Assembly (NCBI RefSeq): GCF_022605165.1
Contig: NC_063068.1
Coordinates: forward strand, 4,340,001 to 4,404,000
Origin: Purpureocillium takamizusanense
Lineage: Eukaryota > Ascomycota > Sordariomycetes > Hypocreales > Ophiocordycipitaceae
Length of the DNA stretch: 64,000 nt
Reading direction: 5' to 3'
This document shows, in pieces, positions 44,918-54,485 of the stretch (position 1 is the first letter of the stretch; each line of letters opens with the position of its first letter). A model generated the notes under the pieces. That model saw only the letters and a list, made by a program, of their open reading frames with translations, did no database searches and had not been told where the DNA came from. The position numbers and the translations under genes were made by a program.

Positions 44918-46909
44918 TCATTGTGCGTCAATCAGATGCCGCATGTTCTGCGGAATGCTTGTGGGAGAAACGGTTTCCCGTGGAAATGGCTCTGCTGCCA
45001 TGACTGGGGTCGAGGGAGACGCAGAACTTGCGCCCGCCGGTTGCGCCTCGCCAGGTTCGCACTTGACGTAGCTGTCTGACGAGCTCCGCCGCTGCGACAG
45101 CTCTGGGCGCAGGGCGGGCAGTGCACAGGTAATCTCGGCCTCGTCCTTGATGGCCACGTTGCGCAACGACTGCTGGGAAATGCCCTGCGGTAGCCGCGGC
45201 GAGGACAAGGGAGCGTCGGGCAAAGGCTTTCTGATCGGCTTCGTGCCGACGACAGTTGCCTTGCTCGTTTTGAGCTTCTCCATGATGCTGTTCTTGGGGG
45301 GCGCCTGACCCTTGGCCGGCAGCTTTTTGCGAGGGCGGGCCTTGGGAGCCTTGCCGCTGGGGTCCTTGGCCATGGCAGGTTTCCCGGGGCCCGACTTGCC
45401 AAGGATGATCTTGGTCTGCTTCGCCTTCGAGGGTCCTTTGCTGGCCGAGACAGGAGGGCTGGGGCAGGGGGTCGGCATGGCCTGCATGTCCTCGACCTGC
45501 TTGGGCTTGGCCTCGATGTGCACCTCGATGGCCGTCTTGGTCGGACTGCTGGGGATGCCGACCTCGAAGCTGTTCTTGCGCAGGCCGCCCAGCTTCTCGG
45601 CGTACTGCTCCGGGGACACCTCGTAGTTGTCGCCGATTTCGCAGTCGTAGGGCGGGAGGCTGGCCAAGCGCGCCACGTCGTCACACTTGGAGCGCACAAT
45701 CATGTCCCAGCAGTCCTTGAACTCGACGCCCTTGGGCTCTGGATCGATGTTGACCCAGGCGGTGAAGCCGTCCTTGCGGCCGCGAGCGACCTGGCACATT
45801 TCCTTGACGAGGCGTCTCGTACCGGGGACCTTGAGCGTAGTTCCGACGACAATGACGGCGTCGGGGCGGGCTTTGAGGTCGGCTCTGGCGACGTTGCCAA
45901 TGGCCTCCTCGTCGGGGTTGAACTCGTTATATAAAACAAATCTGGGCCGCAAGCGGCCGATACCGTGGCTTCGCTTGCCGGCGTGGGTGGTGCGCACCTC
46001 GTCCTGCTCCTTGCACATGGCACATAGGGGGGCCTCTGGCCCGCTGAAGACGTCACCGTTGAAGGGCTTCAGGTCGCCGCACTTTGTGCACACCATCTTC
46101 TCGAGACCGCCGTGCAGCTGAACCGTCTTGGGCCAAGGGCCTTTGGGTTCGAGGGGCACGCTCGTGTGGAGAGGCGGCATGGAGGTGTCAATGCAGTCAA
46201 TGTTTTGCGAGTAGAGGCGAAGCAGGCGGCCCTCCTTGGCGAGGGAGGCGAGCAAATGGTGAAAGGGCGTGGGCTTGGCGTCCTTGACCATGCCGGCCAT
46301 CTCGCGGACCATGGTATGGAAGGATTGGGTGGAGGAGTCGTGCTTGTAGACGGAGGCATCGAAGAGGTGCTTGCCCGAGGCCTTGAGCTTGTGCTGGCTG
46401 CGGGCCGTGGCGAAGAGGCCCGTCGAGGAGCGAAAGTCGGGGATGCCAGCGGATACAGAGATGCCGGCGCCGGCAATGACCACCACCTTCTTCTTCTTGC
46501 GGAGGGCGGCGAGCAGACGCTGCAGCTGGAAGTTGTCTTCGTGGGTAAAATCCTCGTTGGGCTTCATGAGGTCGAGGTACATTGTGGTGCGCTCTTTGGG
46601 AGGCGTGACCCTGCGCCTCTTGACGGGACGCGGGCTGTCGTCCATGGGCTCTCCAAGCTTGACGGGCGACTGGGTGCCCGAGGGTGCCGACGAGGTGGGC
46701 GATGGGTAGCGGCTTGAGGGATCTGGTCGCTTCTGTGGCTGTCGGCTCTGCTGGTGCAAGGTGGGCGAGCCGGGGATGGAGGGCGAGCTGGAGAGACTGG
46801 AAAGCGGTGATGAGGGCGCAGAGGCAGGAGCAGATTCCGGGGCTGAGGAGAGCGGGCTGGAGAAGGTGGAGGCGGTGGTAGCGCCCGTGTCGGTAGCCAT
46901 GATGTCCAA
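44918..46909 (-). CDS. NAD-dependent protein deacetylase, sirtuin of the Hst3/Hst4 type
   Basis: Intronless, 663 aa from MDIMATDTG (a start at residue 4 is also possible). The sirtuin core spans about residues 125-430: VVVIAGAGISVSAGIPDFRS (NAD site, 143-161), SQNIDCIDT (234-242), the catalytic His in VQLHGG (H266), a zinc site C274-x2-C277...C296-x2-C299, IVVGTTLKVPG, and VNIDPEPKG. QNID followed by CID rather than the usual GLE, together with the long tails, fits the Hst3/Hst4 subgroup. That subgroup deacetylates histone H3 Lys56 in yeast and protects the genome after replication; the same role is inferred. The N-terminal 120 residues are Ser/Pro-rich. The C-terminal 230 residues are Lys/Ser/Pro-rich with no domain and may carry phosphodegrons, as yeast Hst3 turnover is regulated this way. 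Confidence 0.92.
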   Translation of the reverse strand: MDIMATDTGATTASTFSSPLSSAPESAPASAPSSPLSSLSSSPSIPGSPTLHQQSRQPQKRPDPSSRYPSPTSSAPSGTQSPVKLGEPMDDSPRPVKRRRVTPPKERTTMYLDLMKPNEDFTHEDNFQLQRLLAALRKKKKVVVIAGAGISVSAGIPDFRSSTGLFATARSQHKLKASGKHLFDASVYKHDSSTQSFHTMVREMAGMVKDAKPTPFHHLLASLAKEGRLLRLYSQNIDCIDTSMPPLHTSVPLEPKGPWPKTVQLHGGLEKMVCTKCGDLKPFNGDVFSGPEAPLCAMCKEQDEVRTTHAGKRSHGIGRLRPRFVLYNEFNPDEEAIGNVARADLKARPDAVIVVGTTLKVPGTRRLVKEMCQVARGRKDGFTAWVNIDPEPKGVEFKDCWDMIVRSKCDDVARLASLPPYDCEIGDNYEVSPEQYAEKLGGLRKNSFEVGIPSSPTKTAIEVHIEAKPKQVEDMQAMPTPCPSPPVSASKGPSKAKQTKIILGKSGPGKPAMAKDPSGKAPKARPRKKLPAKGQAPPKNSIMEKLKTSKATVVGTKPIRKPLPDAPLSSPRLPQGISQQSLRNVAIKDEAEITCALPALRPELSQRRSSSDSYVKCEPGEAQPAGASSASPSTPVMAAEPFPRETVSPTSIPQNMRHLIDAQ

Positions 46910-49504
46910 AGGTCAAGAAGCGACGGCGCGATGTGCGTTTTCAAAAGGGCGTCGGAAGGGCAAACAGGCGGGCGCGCGCCCGGAACCAGCGGAGACAATG
47001 GGGAGGTGAACCCTAAGGAAGGAGCGGCGTGGGCGATGAGGGTGAAAGCGAAGGAGCAAAAGGCGCGCGGGAAGCCGTCGTCAGACCATTGCGCGCCCTG
47101 ACGTGCGTGGTTCGTGTGCGGCTCGCGTGTCTTCGGGCGGTCGCCGAGTGGGCGGACGAGTCGGATCAAGGCCAGCGGTTGGACGTCGCAACGCACCGCG
47201 TCGGTGCGAATTCTCGGAGAAGGCGGCGTCGAACGTGTCGCGGCTGCGGGAGCGTTCGAGTCGTGCCGTGGGGAGTCGTCTGGGCCCGCGATTGAAAGGA
47301 GGAAGCGGAGGAGGAGGGTGTGTGCGTGTGGAAAGAGGCAGGATAGCGGAGAGGAAGAGGGTTGATGAAGTCGGCTGGGCTTGGGGAGGTGGAGGCACTG
47401 CCTTACGGGAGGAGGGATTACACGCTGCCCTGGTACGTTCGGCATGTACACAAGGTACTAACAGTAACAGCGGAGAACGGGCGGGTGGGCGGTGCGCGCG
47501 CGGCGGGAGCGGGCAAGGCATCTCCACTGCGAAGTAACTGTAATTATACGTACAGTCTACCGTAGGTACCTTCGAATCCATCCATCCTGAGACGGGCGCC
47601 CGGGCTCCTTGCTCCCTCCATCCTTCCTGCCTCCACTGCCGCAGCCAAAAGCCAGAGCCAGAGCCACTGTGGCACGTCTCTGCCACTGCCTCTACCCGTT
47701 GCCCGCCACTGTTTAGGTGGGCGGGCGCTCGCTGGTACTAACATGAACTAGCAGTTATTATGGTTCCTGGTAGCGCCCTCGGGCTGGCGGTGGCTGCCAC
47801 CTTGATCAATCTGCCAGTACACACACATACCTATATGTACACATATACCATAGCATGCCGGCACACCAAAACAACGGGCAAATGGCCGGCCGGACGGGAC
47901 GACGGACGCATCGAGATGAAGCGCGGTGGGTCTGGCTTTTCTTACGCATGTGTTGTGGTGTCCTTTGCGCCCCCCCTCGCGGCGGTGGCAGTCAATGCTC
48001 GTCATCATGTGCCCCCCTCTAACTGCTGCATCGTTTTTTTTTGTTCAAAGTCCCCCGTCTTGCCGGGTTTGTCAGTCAGCAAGCAGAGTTTTTGTTTGGT
48101 CACTTTATTCATGCGAAAGGGGGGGAACTGGCTATTGAAGGGGGGGATTCGTCACCATTTGCTTTGCTTGTCGACCGGGTACTGGTCGTTTGTTAGCAAG
48201 CAAGTAATAAGTGCATGTTCGTTCTACTCATCAACATTTTAAGTCCCTTCCATCCATCATCATCCACCAGCTTAGTACCTAGTTACCTTCGTGCTTTTGA
48301 GGGCGGCAGCCACGGGCTCCCCCTCTCAACCGAAGAGGGTAATTTTCGCGCAGGGCCATAGTAACTTAGTTACTCCTAGGCACAGGAGGCCACCAGGTCG
48401 GAGCATCAACCATCCCCAAATGCGCCGCCCGCCCGCCCGCCCGCCCAGTCCTCGGCGCAATCCGCCGCATGGAAAAGGAGCGGAGGAGAGGAGAGGAGAG
48501 CCATACTTCGTAGCCCGCTGCCAACCGTGGCACACACTATAGTTACACACTACGTTCCCCCGTGCATGCATACAAAGTCACCACCACGATACAATCGACA
48601 CACCACGCACGGGGACAACCAACGGCACTAACTACGGAGTAAGTTACTGCCTAGATCTAGCAGTCGGTCAGCGGACAAGCGACCCCGTCGTCCCAGTCTG
48701 CACGACATCCTGGCCCCTCCCCGGTCCAGTCCTGGAAAAGCTGGGGTGGTGGCTGCTCCTCCTGCTCCTGCTGCTGCTGCTGCAAGACCAACAGTAAAAA
48801 AAAAACAGCCCCCCCCCCGTCAGTCGGGGTTGGTTCCGTTCCCTAGGAGACGGGCGGGGGTGACCCAGTGGGGTACCGGCGGCGGAAAACCCCCCCCCCC
48901 TGTCAGGTGTTAGTTAAGGTAGGTAGTACTAAGGTGCGTGCCCTGTCTAGCTGTCTTCTTCCAGAACCATGCCGCTGGAAATTGGCGGCATTCCTGATTC
49001 GGGGGCCATGCCCAGCTTTCATGCCTGGCACAGACCAGAAGAAACCTGCACACTTGAGCGTTTCCGATCCGAGTAAACACCACCACACACAAGTCAACAA
49101 CAAAAACACGACAACACAAAATTGAAGCCCCGACACCGCACGGATAGTACCCGGTGCTGCGATTCCAATCGCTAGAGTCGCTGGCAAATTTTCGGGCCTA
49201 TGGCTCGCACTTGAGCCATGTCTTTGAAAGGGACAGAAGCCTGCAGACATGAGGCTGGCAACTCTGACTCTGCCTCAACACCCGGGTTCCTCAAGTACCC
49301 GCCGTCCGACACATAGCTCGTGATGCGTGTTCCTCGACCGCTGTATGTGTGTATGCTGGAGATGATCCTGTGTGCTGGCCATAAGCCCTGTCTGCCCATC
49401 ATCACGTCTATAGCTCTACCGCTCCAAAATATACACGATGCTCGTACACTCTTCCAGCTACCGCATCCCTCCACGGGGAGGCATCATCACCATCGTCACC
49501 AACA
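46910..49504. other. Intergenic
   Basis: 2.6 kb with the sirtuin promoter on the left. It holds a GCCC tetranucleotide run near 48426-48446, a TACGGAGTA copy at 48633-48641, CTG repeats near 48765-48782, and two homopolymer C-tracts (about 48809 and 48892-48900). Open frames on both strands lack coding character. Confidence 0.5.
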
Positions 49505-51115
49505 TCATCCCGATGCATCCGCGGCCGGCCTCCGCCGCCCTGCCGCCCCTGCTCCCACCGCCAGCTCCCCCTCGGCTCCCTCGCCGCGAACCCCCTCCGG
49601 CGTCCACAGCTCAATAACCTCGGCGCCGCCCTCCCCGCCGCGCCGTCCCCTCCTCCGCTCCGTCCGGTTCAGCAGCTCCATGCCCAGCACGCCCGCCGCC
49701 ATGCCCGTCAGGTGCGACGCCACGTCCACCTTGTAGCGCATCGTGCGGCCCAAGCCCGCCAGCTGCACCGCCGCGATGAGCGCCAGGAACACGATGCCGT
49801 GCACGCCCTCGTTAGCCGGCAGGCCCAGTATCTTGAAGCCGTCGCGCCGGTGCTCCCAAAAGTAGGCCGCGCAGAGCCCCAGCGTCGCCCCCGACGCCCC
49901 CAGCGACGTCACCGTCAGCCACCCGCGCAGCGTGTACGTCGTCAGGCTGCCCAGGAACCCGACCGCGCCGCACCCCGCGTACAGCGTCGAGAAGTCGGCC
50001 CGCCCCAGCTCCTCGTGGAGCGCCGTCCCCACGAACCACAGCGGCACCATGTTGACCAGCAGGTGGCTCGTCTTGGTGTGCGAGAAGACGGCCGTGAAGA
50101 GCGTCACCGGCCGCGGCGTCGCCACCACCAGGATCGCCCACTTGTTGAGCGTCTTCCACAGCGGCGGTACCCGCCACGCCAGGAACACGGCCACGTTGAC
50201 CGCGATCATGGCCCCGACCGTCGCCTGCGCCGTCGATACCTCCCGCAGCAGCCGGTAGCGCTGCATCGGCTCTTCGTACACCATGGCGACCGCCGCCATG
50301 AACCCCAGCACCAGCGCCACCACCGTCGCCGACGGCACGATCCGCTCCCATGCCCGCATCTCCGGCGGCGCCTCCAGCGTCGACTGAGCCTTGGCGTAGT
50401 ACTCAGCGATCTTGGGGTTGGTGATGGCCCGTGTTCCGTCCTCCCGCTTCGCTAGCGGACCCGCGGGGGCGGCCGGTTCCTCGGCCTCCTTGGCCTTGCG
50501 TTCCTCCTCGAGCGCCCGTTCTCGCGCCTTGTCCTTTGCCTTGATGCGCGCTCGCATCGCGTCGAAGCTGCTTCGGCCGTATACCGGGTCGATCTTGACT
50601 TCATCCTCGTCAGCCGTCTTCTCGGAGGCCGCCTCCTCGACGCCCTTGCGCTTGCGCTTCTCGGCCTCCTCCCTCTCTAGCTCCATCTGATTCAGCTCGT
50701 CCTCGGCGCGCAGCCCGGCGTTCATCACCTCCCCAACCGGCACCGTCTCACGCAGGTACGCGAGCCCGGCTGCAATCAGCTCCGGCGAGAACTGAGCTGT
50801 GTGCACCGCAAACGCCGGGTCCTCGAGCGTTCCCGCGACGCGCCGCCCGTGCAGGATCCGCAGCAGGTGGTTCGCCGCCGCGGCCGTTATCCTCAGCCCG
50901 AAGATGCGCTTTGCCTCCTCATCGGTGAGGTCCTTGGCGCGGAAAGCGAGGCCCGTCTGGTCGCGGTAGTCGCGCGGCAGCTCCTCGTAGTCGCGGATGA
51001 TCTTGGTCGAGGAGAAGAACGAGCGCCGTGATCTTGTGTCGCTCGCAGGGCGGTGTAGTATTCCTGAGGCTTGCCAATGTTTTTGGCATCGAGATGTAAT
51101 CGATCGAGTCTGAGA

Positions 51116-51149
<34 letters not shown>

Positions 51150-51262
51150 AAGAGGCATCGTAGCGGCAGCACCGAGCTCGGAGCGCAGGCGCTCCTGGTT
51201 GCGCTACGAGCCGCCACCCTCAGCAGCGCGCGCCGAGCATCCGAGCAGATGAAGGCGCTCAT
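49505..51262 (-). CDS. PCP1: Mitochondrial inner-membrane rhomboid protease (Pcp1/PARL)
   Basis: Intronless, 585 aa from MSAFICSDARRALLR. The first ~80 residues are Arg/Ser/Ala-rich with few acids, a mitochondrial presequence. A long charged linker (about 180-300) precedes the rhomboid domain: a first TM near 310-330, then TM helices with SHLLVNM (H400, N404, oxyanion-side HxxxN motif), the active-site Ser in LGASGATLG (S457) and the catalytic His in VDVASHLTGMAAG (H517). Homologues process the dynamin Mgm1/OPA1 and cytochrome c peroxidase, controlling mitochondrial fusion. The open frame runs 58 codons further upstream but that part has no targeting or domain features. The C-terminus is unusually Gly/Arg-rich (ERRRGRRGGEGG). 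It is divergent from the 51821 gene. Confidence 0.9.
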
Positions 51263-51820
51263 CCCGAGACTATCAACGCGTGGAAGCGCGGCCACGGCCC
51301 GACAAGGCAGGCGGAAAGGTGCGTCGTCGCCCGCTGGAGCCGTGACGTGTGGATGGCTGGATGGATGGGTGGCCTGAGGTTCAAAAATTCCAGGTTGTAA
51401 CTGCACGACTCTGGTGACCGAATGACGACCATTCAACGGCCCTCCAATCCCGGCCTTCTGGCGCCGGCAAGGGTCCCCCGGGCCCCACCACCAGTGCGAC
51501 CAACCAAGGCAAGAAGAGCCGCTTTCCCATCAGCAGCACCAGTAGTTAGCACCAGCACCAGCAGCAACAACTCGAGAAGCTTCGTCTCGTCCTGCCCCTC
51601 CATCCCCCCCATTGTCGTCATCTGTTCAACATCACCACCTCACCCTCCGCGCGCCACAGCTCTCGCACACAACTCTTTCCTCCCAAACCACTCCGCATCG
51701 ACGCGGACGCCGACGAGCATCCATCACCCATCCAACCATCCACGCACCCCATCACCGCCCACAGGCCGCCCTCTCTCACTCGCCCCGCCTCCCTCCCACA
51801 GGCCGCCCACCCGCCCAGCC
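51263..51820. promoter_or_regulatory. Divergent promoter of PCP1 and the 51821 gene
   Basis: 558 bp between two outward-facing starts; the half next to 51821 is C-rich (CCC, CACC, CATC runs) like a fungal pyrimidine leader. No gene. Confidence 0.5.
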
Positions 51821-52588
51821 ATGTCCGCCGACACGCGCCCCATAGAGCCCGCGCGCTTCGCCGCCGCGCTCAAGGACCTCTCCGTCGGCATGCTGCACCT
51901 CAAGGTCCTCGAGATCCGCAACTCCATCGCCCACCTGCAGTACTCCAACGACCAGCTCCGGCCGTTTGCCGACGGCTCCGCGACCGCCCTCGATGCCACA
52001 ACCACTACTACCACCACCACCACAACCTCCTCATCCTCCCCCGCGCCGCCCAACGCCGCCGCGACGACAGCCGGTCACATCCCCGACCAGGACTGCGTCG
52101 ACGCCATCCGCGAGAACGAGCAGGTCATGGAGCGCATGGTCGAGCGCATCGCCCTCGTCCGCCTCGAGGTCGAGGAGCGGGGCTTGAGCTGGACCGAGTT
52201 CCAGAGCAACAAGGACGAGGAGGGCCTCGGGCGCAAGGACGCCGAGGCGACCGAAGACGCACACCCCAGCGGAGGCGGCGGCGGCGGCAACGGCATCAAC
52301 CCAGCAGCTCCTGCTGCAGCGACAGCGGTCAACGGCGAGGCGCCGCACTCGGCCTGGACGGACGGCACGTTCCAGACCGGCACAATACGCGGCGGCCAGG
52401 TGCGCCTCGACAGCCAGCAGCCAGGTCGCGCGGCGCCGACCACGACCACGGGCGCCAACGGGGAGGGCGCGCCCACCGGCGGCAGCCTGTCGGACGAGCA
52501 GCTGCGGCGCGCGCTGGAGGAGCGCATGCGTGATCTGGGCAGGGGCGACGACGATGACGACGACGACGACGGTGGTATGCATCTGTAG
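51821..52588 (+). CDS. Conserved coiled-coil fungal protein with acidic tail, function unknown
   Basis: Intronless, 255 aa. The N-terminus (MSADTRPIEPARFAAALKDL, then MLHLKVLEIRNSIAHLQYSN) is predicted helical. A Thr run (about ten Thr, residues ~61-70) is encoded by an ACC/ACT microsatellite. A second helix (CVDAIRENEQVMERMVERI, then VRLEVEERGLSW) has a coiled-coil heptad look. The remainder is Gly/Ala/Thr-rich, with a conserved-looking SLSDEQLRRALEERMRDLG followed by an Asp run and a terminal GGMHL. No targeting signal or enzymatic motif was seen. A role as a small scaffold or complex subunit is only a guess. It shares a promoter region with PCP1. Confidence 0.75.
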   Translation: MSADTRPIEPARFAAALKDLSVGMLHLKVLEIRNSIAHLQYSNDQLRPFADGSATALDATTTTTTTTTTSSSSPAPPNAAATTAGHIPDQDCVDAIRENEQVMERMVERIALVRLEVEERGLSWTEFQSNKDEEGLGRKDAEATEDAHPSGGGGGGNGINPAAPAAATAVNGEAPHSAWTDGTFQTGTIRGGQVRLDSQQPGRAAPTTTTGANGEGAPTGGSLSDEQLRRALEERMRDLGRGDDDDDDDDGGMHL

Positions 52589-53270
52589 TGGTCTCGTGGC
52601 CAAAATTGGAGGGCGCACGGATTCGGCGAGCAATGGAAGCAATGGGGTTCGCACGGTAGAATTGCAAGGGCCTGGCGTTTTGGGCGCGTGCCTGGTCTAC
52701 TACAGTACTTACCTGGAGCTTCTATATCCGGGGAGCAAACAAGATTCTGTTACCACGTTACAGCGTGACGACGAATCGGCGCACGCGCCGCCGTCAGTCC
52801 CGAGGCAACACTTGGACCGTCTCGTCGTCGTCGTCGGCGACGTCGCCATCACGCAGCATCCACAAGGCAGCTTCCGAAGACCGGGGGGCGTGCACAGAGA
52901 ACCCCGAGGAGGGAGGGGCGTACGCTGGTGCAAGGAGCAACGGAAAACCATGTTATGCGCACGGCGCCGTAGGCCAAATGTACGGCCGTGCTCTAGGGCA
53001 AGATATTCCGCATCGACGCCGACCCATGAGCCCCGAATGCGCGGGTAGTTAACTAGTATCCAAAAAAAAAACCACCCCGCATGCAATGATTTCCAAAAGA
53101 AGACACCAAGCACGAGCCAGACACCAACCGCATACCGAAACCAGCAAAGGAGGCCGAAACAAACAACTCCGTAGTCCATGTGCCACGCTTCGAGAAAAAG
53201 AAAAAAATAGGAGGCCGCTTTTGTTTCCTTTAGCAAACGGCGACGACGCCACGGGATCGTCGTGGACGTG
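52589..53270. other. Intergenic, convergent 3' ends
   Basis: The spacer between two genes that end towards each other. It includes an A-tract near 53062, CGTCGT repeats around 52818-52840 and an ACTCCGTA motif at 53166-53173. No gene seen. Confidence 0.5.
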
Positions 53271-54485
53271 TTATTCCGTGTCGTCGCCGACGGGCGAGTT
53301 GACCCACGTCTTGGCCCTGCCTCTCGTCGACTTTTGCCGCTTCATCGCCTTCCTCGAGGAGTGGCGGCTGCTGCTACCCGTATCGGTGCTCGGTATCGTC
53401 TCTAGTTTAGGGCGCTGTGCGGCATGCGTAGACGTGCTGTTTTGGCTCGTCGTCTGTGTAATGGGCAGCGGCGCCTCGTTTTCCGAGTCCGAGTCGGCTC
53501 CCGGTGGCCGCGCCGCTGGGGGCCGCCGGGTGCGCCTGCGCCTCTCAAATGGGTTATCCAAGGAATCGTCCGAGTCGTTGAAGCTCAGGCTCCTGCTCCT
53601 GGTGCGGGTGGCCGAGTGGTGACTCCGGGTCAGGAACAGGGACTCGATAAGCTCCGTCTCTGTCGGATTGCTCTCCTTGCGCAGCCTCTCCAAGGCGAGC
53701 TTCTCCTTAAGCATGCGGCCCAGCTGGGCCTCGTCCGACGCCATGGTCCTGCCGCTGGACCTACTCCCGGTGCTGATAGCCCGGGACACTGGCACCTTGC
53801 CTTCCATGACCTTGGCGGGCGGAGGCGGTTGCAGCATCCACTTATGGGCGTCTCGGTGCGGCTGCTTGCTGCTGACGACGGGCGGGTGATAGTCATTGAC
53901 TGGGGGGTTCCTCGGCGAAAAGTAAAAGTCGCGACGCTCCTGCTCCGTCACCTCCTTCTCGATGCCGAGGGTCGCGTCGATGAGCCTGCCAGCCGAGTCG
54001 CGGGCCTTGGAGAAGGCGTCCATCAACCTATGGCCAGAGCCGCTGCCGGCCTGGCCCCATAGCTCCTCGTCCTCTCTTTGGTAACCACGACGGCGGTTCC
54101 AGTCATCTGATACGGTGTCGTCCTCGGGAAGCGCTGACAGGCTGTCGGCAAAGTTGGTGCGACTGTCCCCTACGGCAGTCTGCTCCGACATACTCGGAGC
54201 GCTGCTCTCCTGGCCGGAGCTTGTGAGCCCCCTCTGGCTCGAATTCTTGCTGGCGGCCTTTTTGGGCAAGCTGGGACCCATGCTGATCTCCTCCTGCCAG
54301 TAGGGGTTGGTGTTAAAAGGTGAAGGGTGGCGGTAGAGGCCGGGCTGCTCCGTCTCGAGCTTGGCCTTTTCGAGCCGCTCCTTTCGTGCCTGCTCCTTGG
54401 CCTTGTGACGGTGGCGGACCTTGGCACATGGCGTGCAGGCGACGAAGTAGAAGACGGCGGAGCGGAAGGCAACAGGGAAAGACAT
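53271..54485 (-). CDS. Conserved fungal protein of unknown function (MSFPVAFRSA family)
   Basis: Intronless, 404 aa. The N-terminus (MSFPVAFRSAVFYFVACTPC) is hydrophobic but short and followed at once by a basic helix (KVRHRHKAKEQARKERLEKA), so it could be a membrane-associating segment or a lipidated Cys motif rather than a cleaved signal. Conserved blocks follow: LYRHPSPFNTNPYWQEEISM, LMDAFSKARDSAGRLIDAT, TEQERRDFYFSPRNPPVND, HKWMLQPPPPAKVMEGK, and a helix EAQLGRMLKEKLALERLRKE. The C-terminus is Ser/Arg-rich with several basic patches. It recurs among Sordariomycete hypothetical proteins, but no biochemical role is known to me. An 18-base G-run lies about 700 bp upstream of its start. Confidence 0.8.
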   Translation of the reverse strand: MSFPVAFRSAVFYFVACTPCAKVRHRHKAKEQARKERLEKAKLETEQPGLYRHPSPFNTNPYWQEEISMGPSLPKKAASKNSSQRGLTSSGQESSAPSMSEQTAVGDSRTNFADSLSALPEDDTVSDDWNRRRGYQREDEELWGQAGSGSGHRLMDAFSKARDSAGRLIDATLGIEKEVTEQERRDFYFSPRNPPVNDYHPPVVSSKQPHRDAHKWMLQPPPPAKVMEGKVPVSRAISTGSRSSGRTMASDEAQLGRMLKEKLALERLRKESNPTETELIESLFLTRSHHSATRTRSRSLSFNDSDDSLDNPFERRRRTRRPPAARPPGADSDSENEAPLPITQTTSQNSTSTHAAQRPKLETIPSTDTGSSSRHSSRKAMKRQKSTRGRAKTWVNSPVGDDTE

